From the NCBI GenBank assembly GCA_013697635.1, contig JACCWM010000147.1, forward strand, positions 1 to 64,000: a stretch of DNA of 64,000 bases, in the 5' to 3' direction. The position numbers and the translations under genes are program-made. Source of the stretch: Lujinxingiaceae bacterium (GTDB lineage Bacteria; Myxococcota_A; Bradymonadia; Bradymonadales; Bradymonadaceae). Below are positions 1-8,107 of this stretch, piece by piece. How positions within the stretch are numbered: the stretch's first letter is position 1; the number at the start of each line of letters is the position of its first letter. Under the pieces are notes generated by a model. It made no database searches. It was given only the letters and a program-made list of their open reading frames with translations, and was not told the DNA's origin.

Positions 1-114
<114 letters not shown>

Positions 115-513
115 GATTTGACTCACTTTTTCCGTCTGGCATTTCTGACTTTTGAAAAAAGCGATTCAATACAGGATTTCCATTTTTGGTTTTGTGTGGA
201 TAACCGGCTACTTAAACGACGCACGTCTTTCGGAGGCTGGAAGACCCTGCATTGTGGTCTTTTTACCCCCTCATCGTGCGCCTTGCATCCGGGCCGCGGT
301 CACATCGAAAGAACCTGTCTGAAGTTTTTCGGCCCACCTTAACGCCTGGCCATCTCAAGAGATGATTCGGTCGTGGCGAGCAGCTGCGTACCGTCGGCGG
401 TCAACCCACCTGCACATCGCTTCCCTTTTGGTGCTCGTTTTCAACAAAGCAATTTAAAACGCTACATATCCTATCCGAGACGTCTGTTGCGTCTCTTCTA
501 GACTCCTATTCAC

Positions 514-525
514 TTGTCAAAGATC
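514..525 (-). promoter_or_regulatory. boxA-like antitermination site in the rRNA leader
   Basis: On the minus strand the leader reads GATCTTTGACAAGTGAATAG, which matches the boxA element (consensus TGCTCTTTNACA) used by NusB/NusE antitermination complexes. It lies between the promoter near 734-761 and the 16S start at 114, about 400 nt upstream of 16S. Confidence 0.65.
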
Positions 526-733
526 GTTCACAAACCTGGTCACCACCGAGGTGGCAACCCCTATAAAACGGCCCAGCCCTGTTCGCATTCCCGAAAGACG
601 AACTCTCGGAGAATTTCTTAACCCAAAAGGGTCAATGCGCTCCCAGACCTTCACTATAACCAGGGGGATTTGCGACAGTTCCTCCCATCATGCGTTCCGA
701 GAATGTTTTCTCGGGTTGCTCGATGGAAGGTGG

Positions 734-761
734 ATTCTACGCAGAAGCGCGGCACTGTCAA
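734..761 (-). promoter_or_regulatory. rrn promoter (sigma70 type)
   Basis: Minus strand: TTGACA at 761-756, a 16-bp spacer, then TAGAAT at 739-734. This is a near-consensus housekeeping promoter directed at the 16S gene. It implies a start near 727 and a leader of roughly 610 nt. Confidence 0.7.
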
Positions 762-989
762 GGGCTAAATTGCGTTGAGGCTGGAAAATTCCGTCGATTA
801 ACCGTATTGCGTGTCGGCGGGCGTGCTTTACAGGCCTCCTTGCAGGCATTAGAGTGCCCGTTCGAAGCGATATGTCACGCAGGGGGCGTTCGAATCGAAT
901 AAATTCGCTCTTATGTTTCGTTGTTCCGTCTGTGTTTGTCGGTGATCCCCGCCTGACTCAATGATCATTTTACGTTCAGGAGAACCATC

Positions 990-2042
990 GTGTATCCAAG
1001 TCGCCAACGACTCCGTCGCCTCTTTCTCACCCTTGCGCTCCTGGTGCTTGCCGTTGGCATGCCGTTTTCAGCGTTTGCAGAAGGCCCACAGAACCTCGCA
1101 AAGATGCTGCCCGAGGGCAACAAGATGTTGCTTGGAGTCGACGTCAATGCACTGAGGCCCTCGCCATTTTATGGCGAGGTGATGACATGGGTTCGTTCGC
1201 AGTCGAATCTGGGCGAGTTGCTGGACCTGCTTCAACGCGAAGGAGGTTTTGATGTGGACAAAGACCTGACGTCGATTGCGCTGGGCAGCCCGGAGCTTCC
1301 AGGCAATGTCGAGGAAGCACGCAAGATGCCCTACACCGTTGTGCTCTCCGGTGCTTTCGATGTCGAGAAGGTCACGACAGCAGCCAAGAAGCGTTTTCCC
1401 TCGTTGACCGAGCGCAAAGAAGGATCTTTGGCCGTTTTTAGGGCAGAGGCCTTTGAACTGAGCTTTCTCAACGCCAAGACACTGATGATCGTCACTGGCA
1501 AACCAGACTACCAACAGCGAGTTTGGAAGACGGTAGGCGCCAAGCCGTCTGCTCGGAACACCCAATTCAATCCAATTTTGGCCGATGTCGGCTCAAAGCA
1601 TTCGATCTGGTTGCTGATGGACACCGCCAAGAAGATGGAGGGACAGGCCGGTCCCAAGGCCTTAATGTCGGCCCTGGCACTGCGGCTTGCATCGGGATTG
1701 AATCTGACCATGCTCACCTATATGGCCACGGAAGCGGACGCCTCGCAGGCCGTCGTGCAAACCGAGTCGCTCAAGGCCGAAGCTGCTGCCAATCCGATGG
1801 CTTCCATGCTCGGCCTGGCGCCGCTCATTCGAAATCTCGCGATCAAGCAGGACAAATCAAAGGTTTGGGTGACGAGTTCAATGACCGAGCCTGAGGCGCG
1901 CACGATTTTCGCGCGTGTGCGCCAGATCGCCGAGCGAAGCCAGAATCTCAAGGCTGCCCCCGCGCCCAGCAGCAAGACCAAGATTGAATCGGCTCCCGCC
2001 GAGAAAGCACCCAAGAAAGGCGCTCCGGCTGACTTCAACTAA
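990..2042 (+). CDS. secreted protein of unknown function
   Basis: 350 residues. The GTG start is preceded by a good ribosome site (CAGGAG, 978-983). Residues 1-30 are a classic Sec signal peptide (RLRRLFLTLALLVLAVGMPF, cleavage probably after AFA), so the product is periplasmic or envelope-located. The mature part is a mixed alpha/beta domain with no motif I recognise. The last 30 residues are Lys/Ala/Pro-rich and probably disordered. The sppA-like gene follows after a gap of about 170 bp on the same strand, so the two could be co-transcribed. I cannot assign a function. Confidence 0.8.
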   Translation: MYPSRQRLRRLFLTLALLVLAVGMPFSAFAEGPQNLAKMLPEGNKMLLGVDVNALRPSPFYGEVMTWVRSQSNLGELLDLLQREGGFDVDKDLTSIALGSPELPGNVEEARKMPYTVVLSGAFDVEKVTTAAKKRFPSLTERKEGSLAVFRAEAFELSFLNAKTLMIVTGKPDYQQRVWKTVGAKPSARNTQFNPILADVGSKHSIWLLMDTAKKMEGQAGPKALMSALALRLASGLNLTMLTYMATEADASQAVVQTESLKAEAAANPMASMLGLAPLIRNLAIKQDKSKVWVTSSMTEPEARTIFARVRQIAERSQNLKAAPAPSSKTKIESAPAEKAPKKGAPADFN

Positions 2043-2215
2043 AGAGCCTGAGGCTTTCCAACCCGCGCTAACGCCCATGCCAACGCTGCAGGGGGGAGCT
2101 CCCCACGGGCCAACCACGCACTTGGCGTTGGCGGTCCGGTGACGACCATTTTTGTCCTTAATTCTTGTGACGTCCTGATGCTACGGCTGTTTGACGCTTT
2201 GAATGTTGAGATGCC

Positions 2216-4852
2216 ATGCTATCCAAAACCTTTCTGTCTCGAGCCGTTTCGTCTTTCGTCTGTTCTTTGATTCCTTGCACCCCAAGGGCAGCTAAAGCGA
2301 GCGCCGCAAGCCTTGTACTGCTGCTGCTGCTGACGAGCGCACCGTTGCTTGGCCAGGCGGTACCTAGCCCCAGCGACGGACTGGCCTTACCCGATCGCTC
2401 CATCACAACCCAGGATGATGCGACCAGCCTCGAGGTAAATCCTGCCGGCCTGGGCTTCATGAGAAGCGGCGAGCTTAGCTACGGATTCTCGGTTCCCACC
2501 GACGACTTTCGCGGCGTGGTCAATCAGGGCCATGGCTTGTTCATGGCTGCCGGAACGGGCGGCCTCGGGCTCGGATTTGGTGTCCAGTGGTTGCATCGCC
2601 CCGAACTGGGTCCGGAGCGTGCGACCTATCGAAAATACACTCTGGGAGCGGCCCTAGGCGCGGCGCGGCTGATGAGCTTTGGAGCCAATCTCAACTTCTT
2701 TGGCAGCCGCAACGATCAGCGACTCAACGAGTTGGCGACGTGGGATTTCGGTCTGCAGTGGCGGCCGAGTGCCTATTTCGGCCTGGGCTTGCTGGCACGC
2801 GACGTGAACGCAGCGTTTCTCGACGAAGATCAGGCCTTGCCCAGGCGCATCGGTGCAGGCGCAGTCTTTCGTCTCTGGGAAGGACGCCTGGTCCTCGACG
2901 CCGAGATCACACGGGTGCAGGGATCGCCCGGGTATTCGCTCTCGCCGCGCTTCGTCGTGGAGCCGCTGGCTGGCTTGCGCCTCTTTACGCGTGGTGTCTT
3001 CGACGTCGACACCGAAGCCGAGACGACTCAGTGGGAGTTCGCACAATTAAACGGCGGGTTGGAGCTCAGCTTTGGCAATCTGGGTATGCAGGGCGCAGGA
3101 ATCTTCAATGCGTTTGACAACGATGGACTCAACTACGCGGGCCAGTCTTATCTGTTTTGGATGAGTCCCAACAAACGACGCAGCTTGATCGATCCGGGGG
3201 GGCGTTGGCTGCAAATCGATCTCGACGAGTCGATCGCCGAGCAGGCCACCTCGCGCATCTTGGGCACGGACACGAGGGCATTCTTATCGCTGCTCCAAGA
3301 TCTCGAAGCGATCGCGCGCGATCCCGGGGTGAGCGGCGTGGTCTTCAATATCGGGTCGACCTCGCTGGGCTATGCGCAAATGTGGGAGCTTCGTCAGCAC
3401 ATTGTACGGCTTCAGGAGGCTGGCAAGCACACGATCAGCCTGCTCAGAGATTCTTCCACGCGAGCGCTCTATTTATCCTCAGCGACGGCCGAAGTGTGGA
3501 TGCCTCCCAGCACCACCTATTTTCCTACCGGCCTGAGTGCGCAGTTCATCAACTATGCGCAAGCACTTGAAAACATAGGGATTCAAGCTGAGTTTGTGCG
3601 CATCGGTGACTATAAGACTGCACCGGAGTCCTACATCAAGACCGCTCCAAGCGATGAGGCCCTCGAGCAAACCGGCCAGTTCCTCGATGCGATATTTGGG
3701 GAGGTGACCAGCGCCGTTGCGGGCCGACGCGGCCTGGAGCAAAGTCAGGTCGTCCAACTCTTCGACCGTGTGCCATTGATGCCCCACGAGGCGGTGCGCG
3801 AGCGATTTGTCGACGAGCTCGTTTATTTCACGGAGATCGAAGCACGATTGACTGAGAAACATCAGGTCCGCGGCCAACTCGAGCGCGGCTACACGATCGT
3901 CGAGACAGCCGATGAGCGATGGGGCACCCGGCCCAAGATTGCGATCGTGTACATCGATGGCATCATCGTCGAGGGGGGGTCCGGGCAGACCCCCTTCTCC
4001 GGCGATCTGCTAACGGGCAGCGAGACAATCGTGCGTGTGCTCGACTCGCTTCGCCGCGACAACAACGTGCGTGCGGTCGTGGTGCGAATCGACAGCCCTG
4101 GCGGCAGCGCGATGGGAAGCGACATCATCTTTCGAAAGATTCGTGAGCTCGCACAAACAAAGCCCGTGGTCGCCTCGATGGGCAACATTGCCGCCAGCGG
4201 CGGCTATTACGTGGCCGCCGGCGCGAACGAAATTTTCGCGACTCCCGTGACCTTGACCGGATCCATTGGCATTTTCGCCGGTAAGTTCAATGTGGACCGC
4301 CTCACCACGGCCTTAGGGGTCAGTCACAGTCGTTTGCAACGTGGCCAAGTCACCGGGATCTTCAATCTCTTGGATCCCTGGAGCGAGGCCGAGCGTGCGG
4401 CCATTTCAAGCTCGATCAATTTCATGTATCGCGTCTTTCTCAATCAAGTTGCCCAGACTCGCCCGCTCACGGCCGAGCAGGTCGACGTGCTCGGGCGAGG
4501 CCGCGTTTGGACGGGAACCGCCGCCCACGGCAATCAACTCGTCGACCAGCTGGGCGGCCTGATGGACGCCATTCGACGCGCCGAGCAGCTGGCCGGCCTC
4601 GAGCCGGCTCAAGCCGAGTACGCGCCCTACCCTGGTCCACGCGCATTGCTCGGTGGCCCCATCGGCGTTCAGGCCCAGGCCATTCTGGCGGCCCTGTTGC
4701 CCTCGCTGAGCGCGACAGCCGGCGATAGTTTGCGCGAGCGCTCCGCGGCAAAGCAACTGCTTCGAAATATCGAATCGAGCGTGCTGCTTCCCTTGTTGTT
4801 CGGCCCTGGGGAGGCACTGATGCTTCCACCGCAGGCAATCTCGCTGGACTGA
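2216..4852 (+). CDS. sppA: outer-membrane-barrel / signal peptide peptidase SppA fusion
   Basis: 878 residues, well above the roughly 620 of E. coli SppA. After a signal peptide (to about residue 47) comes a region of about 270 residues with alternating beta strands. It opens with DATSLEVNPAGLG, the N-terminal signature of PorV/FadL-like barrels. From about residue 330 the protein is a long-form S49 peptidase with two crotonase-like halves. The catalytic lysine is K467 (IGDYKTAPE) and the nucleophile S661 (GNIAASGGYYVA); their spacing of 194 residues is close to that of E. coli SppA (K209/S409). SppA degrades cleaved signal peptides or processes membrane proteins. The fused barrel would place the protease at the outer membrane, which is unusual. 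The start is the ATG at 2216; other starts would cut the signal peptide. Confidence 0.9.
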   Translation: MLSKTFLSRAVSSFVCSLIPCTPRAAKASAASLVLLLLLTSAPLLGQAVPSPSDGLALPDRSITTQDDATSLEVNPAGLGFMRSGELSYGFSVPTDDFRGVVNQGHGLFMAAGTGGLGLGFGVQWLHRPELGPERATYRKYTLGAALGAARLMSFGANLNFFGSRNDQRLNELATWDFGLQWRPSAYFGLGLLARDVNAAFLDEDQALPRRIGAGAVFRLWEGRLVLDAEITRVQGSPGYSLSPRFVVEPLAGLRLFTRGVFDVDTEAETTQWEFAQLNGGLELSFGNLGMQGAGIFNAFDNDGLNYAGQSYLFWMSPNKRRSLIDPGGRWLQIDLDESIAEQATSRILGTDTRAFLSLLQDLEAIARDPGVSGVVFNIGSTSLGYAQMWELRQHIVRLQEAGKHTISLLRDSSTRALYLSSATAEVWMPPSTTYFPTGLSAQFINYAQALENIGIQAEFVRIGDYKTAPESYIKTAPSDEALEQTGQFLDAIFGEVTSAVAGRRGLEQSQVVQLFDRVPLMPHEAVRERFVDELVYFTEIEARLTEKHQVRGQLERGYTIVETADERWGTRPKIAIVYIDGIIVEGGSGQTPFSGDLLTGSETIVRVLDSLRRDNNVRAVVVRIDSPGGSAMGSDIIFRKIRELAQTKPVVASMGNIAASGGYYVAAGANEIFATPVTLTGSIGIFAGKFNVDRLTTALGVSHSRLQRGQVTGIFNLLDPWSEAERAAISSSINFMYRVFLNQVAQTRPLTAEQVDVLGRGRVWTGTAAHGNQLVDQLGGLMDAIRRAEQLAGLEPAQAEYAPYPGPRALLGGPIGVQAQAILAALLPSLSATAGDSLRERSAAKQLLRNIESSVLLPLLFGPGEALMLPPQAISLD

Positions 4853-4879
4853 TATGATCCGCTCTGGAGATTCAGACCG

Positions 4880-5458
4880 ATGTTAAATCTTGCTGTACCC
4901 ACCGATGAAGGTTGGTTCGAGCGCATTGTTGACGAGCTCGATACGGTGCTCGTCGATCACGCTCATCTTGAAAAGCGTGCGGCATCCACGGCGCTGAGCA
5001 TGATCTTTCGCTATACCGGACGTGCGCAACTTCCGCGAAAGCTCAGCGAAGTCGTGCAAGAGGAGATGGACCACTTCGTGCGCATGCTCGACTTGCTCGA
5101 GACACGAGGCGTGGCCTTCAAAAAGCTCGACCCGGCGCCCTATGCGGCACTGCTCGCAGGTCATGCGCGCAAACAAGAGCCCGAAGCGCTGCTCGACCGG
5201 CTGCTCATCGCTGCGCTGATTGAAGCGCGAAGCTGTGAGCGCTTTACCATCTTGTCCAAACGCGTCGATGATCCTGTGTTGGCGGCCTTCTACGAAGAGC
5301 TGTACGAGTCCGAGGCTCGCCATCACACCTTGTACACAGGCCTTGCCAGGGAGTATTTCCCCGGTCCTGTGGTCAAGGCGCGGCTGAGCGAGTTGGCGGA
5401 GTACGAGGCGCAGGCCTTACGTGCGTCGAGCGGCATGGTGCGGCTGCACTCGTGGTAG
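4880..5458 (+). CDS. miaE: tRNA 2-methylthio-N6-isopentenyl adenosine-37 hydroxylase MiaE
   Basis: 192 residues, the usual MiaE length. It is a ferritin-like diiron protein that hydroxylates ms2i6A at tRNA position 37. The six expected ligands are visible: E31, the ExxH pair E62/H65 (EEMDH), E115 (LIEARSCERF), and the second ExxH pair E145/H148 (ESEARHH). It begins 27 bp after the sppA fusion with GGAG about 10 nt upstream of the ATG, so it is probably co-transcribed. A convergent hairpin follows at 5492-5518. The enzyme needs MiaA/MiaB-modified tRNA; those genes are not in the window. A tRNA-Leu(CAA) gene lies about 700 bp away, probably by chance. Confidence 0.93.
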   Translation: MLNLAVPTDEGWFERIVDELDTVLVDHAHLEKRAASTALSMIFRYTGRAQLPRKLSEVVQEEMDHFVRMLDLLETRGVAFKKLDPAPYAALLAGHARKQEPEALLDRLLIAALIEARSCERFTILSKRVDDPVLAAFYEELYESEARHHTLYTGLAREYFPGPVVKARLSELAEYEAQALRASSGMVRLHSW

Positions 5459-5491
5459 ATGGCCACGCCAATCGCCCGTTACAAATACAAA

Positions 5492-5518
5492 CGGCGGATC
5501 TCCCAAGGAGAGCCGCCG
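5492..5518 (-). terminator. hairpin terminator between convergent genes
   Basis: CGGCGG (5492-5497) and TCTCC (5499-5503) pair with GGAGA (5507-5511) and CCGCCG (5513-5518) around a CAA loop, with one A/G mismatch. Read on the minus strand the stem is followed by TTTGTATTTG, so it should terminate the gene at 5550-6029. It may also act on miaE from the other side. Confidence 0.75.
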
Positions 5519-5549
5519 CAGTAGTACGTCGTATTCAACCAAACACTAA

Positions 5550-6029
5550 TTACTTGCTGGCCTCTTGTCCCTTCTTGAAGACCTTGGCCGCCTGCGTGAC
5601 AAAGACGGTGTACGTGTACTCCAGAGTCGATGATTTGATCTGGTAATAAGCGGGCTTCTCGTTGGTCACAACGATGTTTCCGGTGAGCACGTGGCCGTTC
5701 TTGAGCACGATCTGGTCGAGCGCATCGAGGCCGGCGGGCTGGCTGCCCTTCTCCCACTTGACTGACTGCACATCGTTTCGCGGAATCGTGCGAACCTCGC
5801 CGTAGCGGCTGACGGTATAGAAGGCAGGATTGATCGCGACTACGGTGCCACGCACTTCGCGGCCATCGCGAAGAGTGAGCACATCCGATGCAGGTGGCTC
5901 GCACTGCGGACATACGCTGGTCACGTCCGAGAAGGCCTTGAAGCTGTAGTCTTGGGCCTGAGCGCTCGTCACGAAGGCGACAAGCACCGTCAGGACGGCT
6001 GCGAAAACGGTAGCGCGGCTTAATGACAT
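5550..6029 (-). CDS. small secreted protein with two related beta modules
   Basis: 159 residues with a clear signal peptide (cleavage after AQA, about residue 25) and a strong ribosome site (GGAG, 8 nt before ATG). Two segments resemble each other: LRDGREVRGTVVAINPAFY (about 52-70) and LKNGHVLTGNIVVTNEKPAYY (about 107-127). Each runs x-DG/NG-x-V-x-G-x-V and then beta strands, a pattern typical of small SH3- or Sm-like barrels. A CPQC pair (near residues 40-43) could form a disulphide or bind metal. It is likely a soluble periplasmic protein. No family is recognised and neighbours give no clue. Confidence 0.8.
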   Translation of the reverse strand: MSLSRATVFAAVLTVLVAFVTSAQAQDYSFKAFSDVTSVCPQCEPPASDVLTLRDGREVRGTVVAINPAFYTVSRYGEVRTIPRNDVQSVKWEKGSQPAGLDALDQIVLKNGHVLTGNIVVTNEKPAYYQIKSSTLEYTYTVFVTQAAKVFKKGQEASK

Positions 6030-6171
6030 GATCTACTCCTCAAAAAATGCAAAAGAAATCGTTCAGGCGAAACACTATCGCCTGTTTTGTTAACCCATAT
6101 CCGCGCCGAAGCATAGCCGAAACCGGGCATCATGGGCAAGTAGTTGTGAATCAAAGCAGTTCTTGGGAAAA

Positions 6172-6254
6172 TACCGGAGGCGGGACTCGAACCCGCACGA
6201 CCTCACGATCACCGGATTTTGAATCCGGCGCGTCTACCATTCCGCCACTCCGGC
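6172..6254 (-). tRNA. tRNA-Leu (anticodon CAA)
   Basis: On the minus strand the acceptor stem GCCGGAG pairs with CTCCGGT. The anticodon arm is CCGGA-TTCAAAA-TCCGG, giving anticodon CAA. A long type II variable arm and the T loop GGTTCGAGTCC follow. The length of 83 nt fits leucine. The CCA end is not encoded (the sequence continues with TTTTCCC). Confidence 0.96.
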
Positions 6255-6311
6255 TCGAGCTGCGAGGTGAAGTCAATACGACCAAACCGAAGCAGACCTT
6301 GCGTTGAGCAG

Positions 6312-6340
6312 TATCTATCCAAGAAAGGATTTTAAAGCAA
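6312..6340 (-). promoter_or_regulatory. candidate promoter of tRNA-Leu
   Basis: Minus strand: TTGCTT (6340-6335), a 17-bp spacer, TAGATA (6317-6312). This would start transcription about 50 nt upstream of the tRNA. The elements are moderate matches to consensus. Confidence 0.4.
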
Positions 6341-6482
6341 GCTCAGAGCGACACGGAAATCATAAACTCTGATTCCATGGCCAAAGAGGTAGGCTGCATC
6401 ACGGGCTGTGGAAATCATATAGGAATTGTCCGGACTTAACAAAGCTATTTATTTCAAGGATATAATTGGCCTGACGCCTGCC

Positions 6483-7316
6483 CTATTCCGGGGTTATGTG
6501 CCAGGCGCCGTGCAGACGCGGCATGTCGGGATCTGGGCGCCCGGTATCGAGCTCGAGCACGGCGCGCCGTGCCGTCGAGCAGATGAGCGCGGCGATCATC
6601 TCGGTCGCAGGCTCGAACTCGACCTCGTCGGGCCATTGCTCCGAGGGCGTAAAGCGCTCCTGGGGGCGCCGCGTCAGGCCCAGTACATGTTCGACGTGTT
6701 CATAGAGTCGCCAAAGCGCGTCTTGTTCCTCGGCCTCAGCAGTATGTGCCTTGATTCCCAAGCGCTTGAGATCGACCTCGCCAAGGGCGGTGCCCGGGCC
6801 AATCTGCACGCTTTGGAGACGTGAGATCTTGGTCGTATCGAAGCTGTGACCGGAGCTTGGGAGCAGACGTTGGACGAGCTGCAGCGCGCCGTGGCCGCAC
6901 AGTTCGACATCCGGCGAAGATCGCTCGATGAGCGGACCAGCATCGAGCGGGCCGAGGCCGCCAAAGGGGTGCAATACGATTTGTGTAGCACCCAAACAGA
7001 TCAGGGTCAGGGAGGCATCGACCGTACAAGGTAGGTAGACACGGTAGCAGATTCCCAGGCCTGAGAAGGCGCGTCGAATGGCATCGGCAAACGCTGGATA
7101 GCCGCCCTGCCCTGCGACGACGAGCGCAAGCTCTCGTGGACGCACGTCCTCGGCGGCGATCGTGGCCGCAAGTACGTCGTAGAAGATCCGCGCGGCATGG
7201 GCGTCAAGATCGACGGCGTATTCACCTTGCCAGTTGGCGGCAATGGCGATCACGGGCATGCCTGCCTGGCGGGCGAGTTCGGCTAAAAGCTCGTTCTCAC
7301 GAGAGGGCGTGGTCAT
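6483..7316 (-). CDS. ClpP/crotonase-fold protein related to serine dehydrogenase proteinases
   Basis: 277 residues, starting 6 bp after the pal stop codon, so almost certainly the last gene of the tol-pal operon. Residues 64-80 (LALVVAGQGGYPAFADAIRR) match the oxyanion GG loop of ClpP-fold proteases. Residues 98-126 contain a possible nucleophile S102 (TVDASLTLICLGATQIVLH) and then GLGPLDAGP, the equivalent of the LGPIDPQ motif of the SDH_sah (PF01972) family. The normal serine context (ASAGT) is altered to ASLTL, so activity is uncertain. There is no signal peptide, so the protein should be cytoplasmic, which is odd beside periplasmic Tol proteins. Identification is by motif only. Confidence 0.6.
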   Translation of the reverse strand: MTTPSRENELLAELARQAGMPVIAIAANWQGEYAVDLDAHAARIFYDVLAATIAAEDVRPRELALVVAGQGGYPAFADAIRRAFSGLGICYRVYLPCTVDASLTLICLGATQIVLHPFGGLGPLDAGPLIERSSPDVELCGHGALQLVQRLLPSSGHSFDTTKISRLQSVQIGPGTALGEVDLKRLGIKAHTAEAEEQDALWRLYEHVEHVLGLTRRPQERFTPSEQWPDEVEFEPATEMIAALICSTARRAVLELDTGRPDPDMPRLHGAWHITPE

Positions 7317-7322
7317 GGACTA

Positions 7323-8063
7323 CTACTTCTGGGGCAGAAATTCGACGCGTCGGTTGCGCCCAAAGTCGCCCTCGGTCTGACCAAAGGCGATGGGCTTCTC
7401 CTCGCCGTAGGAGAGGATAATGAGGCGCTCGGAGTCGATTCCAAATTGAATGAGATACTGGCGCACGACGCGCGCGCGGCGCTCCCCAAGTGCGAGGTTG
7501 TACTCGGCCGTGCCACGCTCGTCGGTGTGGCCTTCGAGGATGACCGAGCGCGCTGCGTTCTTGCGAAGCCAGCGCATGTTGTCTTCGAGCGCTTGTTTGG
7601 AAGCGGGATCCATCTCTGCGCTGTCATAGGGAAAATACACCGTCGAGAGCACGAGCTGTTCGCCGCTCGGGTCATTGTCCGTCTCACCAACTGTGCCGCC
7701 AGTGTTCGAGGCATTTTGATTCTGAGCCTGGCGTTCAAGCTCCTTGCGACGTTGGCAATCTTCCCACGTCAGCTCGGCGTACTCGCGGGCCTCGATGGCG
7801 AGTTTCTCGGCAGCGCGAGCCTTTCGCTCGGCCGCGTCGTAATCTTCTTTTTCCACCAATGCGCGGGCCTCTGCGAGCAACTTCTCGGCAGCGCGAAACT
7901 TTTCGCCGGCGCAATCCGATTTTTCCTGAGCCTCGAGCAGGGCTCGTTCAGCGTCGTCGAGCGCTTTTTGAGGCGGCTTGGGACACCCAAGCAAGAAGGT
8001 GGTGGCCAAAAGCCAGGTCAGCATGAGGCCGATCCGGCTCCAGTATGGTGAATTCATGTTCAT
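7323..8063 (-). CDS. pal: peptidoglycan-associated lipoprotein Pal
   Basis: About 246 residues. I chose the ATG at 8063 because it gives a proper lipoprotein signal (MNMNSPYW, then a hydrophobic stretch and the lipobox LLGC); the frame stays open further upstream. A charged Ala/Glu/Lys-rich coiled-coil segment (about residues 30-100) follows. The C-terminal OmpA-like domain contains VYFPYDSAEMDP, LEGHTDERGTAEYN and GRNRRVEF, the meso-diaminopimelate-binding signature. Pal anchors the outer membrane to peptidoglycan and binds TolB, encoded just upstream. The coiled-coil insert is longer than in E. coli Pal and may stand in for the missing CpoB. Confidence 0.95.
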   Translation of the reverse strand: MNMNSPYWSRIGLMLTWLLATTFLLGCPKPPQKALDDAERALLEAQEKSDCAGEKFRAAEKLLAEARALVEKEDYDAAERKARAAEKLAIEAREYAELTWEDCQRRKELERQAQNQNASNTGGTVGETDNDPSGEQLVLSTVYFPYDSAEMDPASKQALEDNMRWLRKNAARSVILEGHTDERGTAEYNLALGERRARVVRQYLIQFGIDSERLIILSYGEEKPIAFGQTEGDFGRNRRVEFLPQK

Positions 8064-8107
8064 CGTTGGTTGCTCATGAGTGCAGGGAAGCAGGAAGTTC
8101 GAGCGTT

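Larger units (their letters stand above)
115..989. other. gene-free rRNA leader and upstream region
   Basis: This is the only long stretch without a protein gene. It holds the rRNA leader (about 115-727), boxA and the rrn promoter. I see no credible coding sequence: short open frames here lack ribosome sites and recognisable composition. A weak plus-strand promoter for the gene at 990 may lie near 890-920 (TTCGAA, 17 bp, TATGTT), but this is tentative. Confidence 0.6.

Noticed and set aside
551-902. Short plus-strand open frames in the rRNA upstream region
   Set aside because: They overlap the rrn leader and promoter, lack ribosome sites, and have no protein-like composition.
6420-6440. Palindrome GTCCGGAC downstream of the tol operon as a terminator
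   Set aside because: It has no loop and no U-tract; nothing supports termination here.
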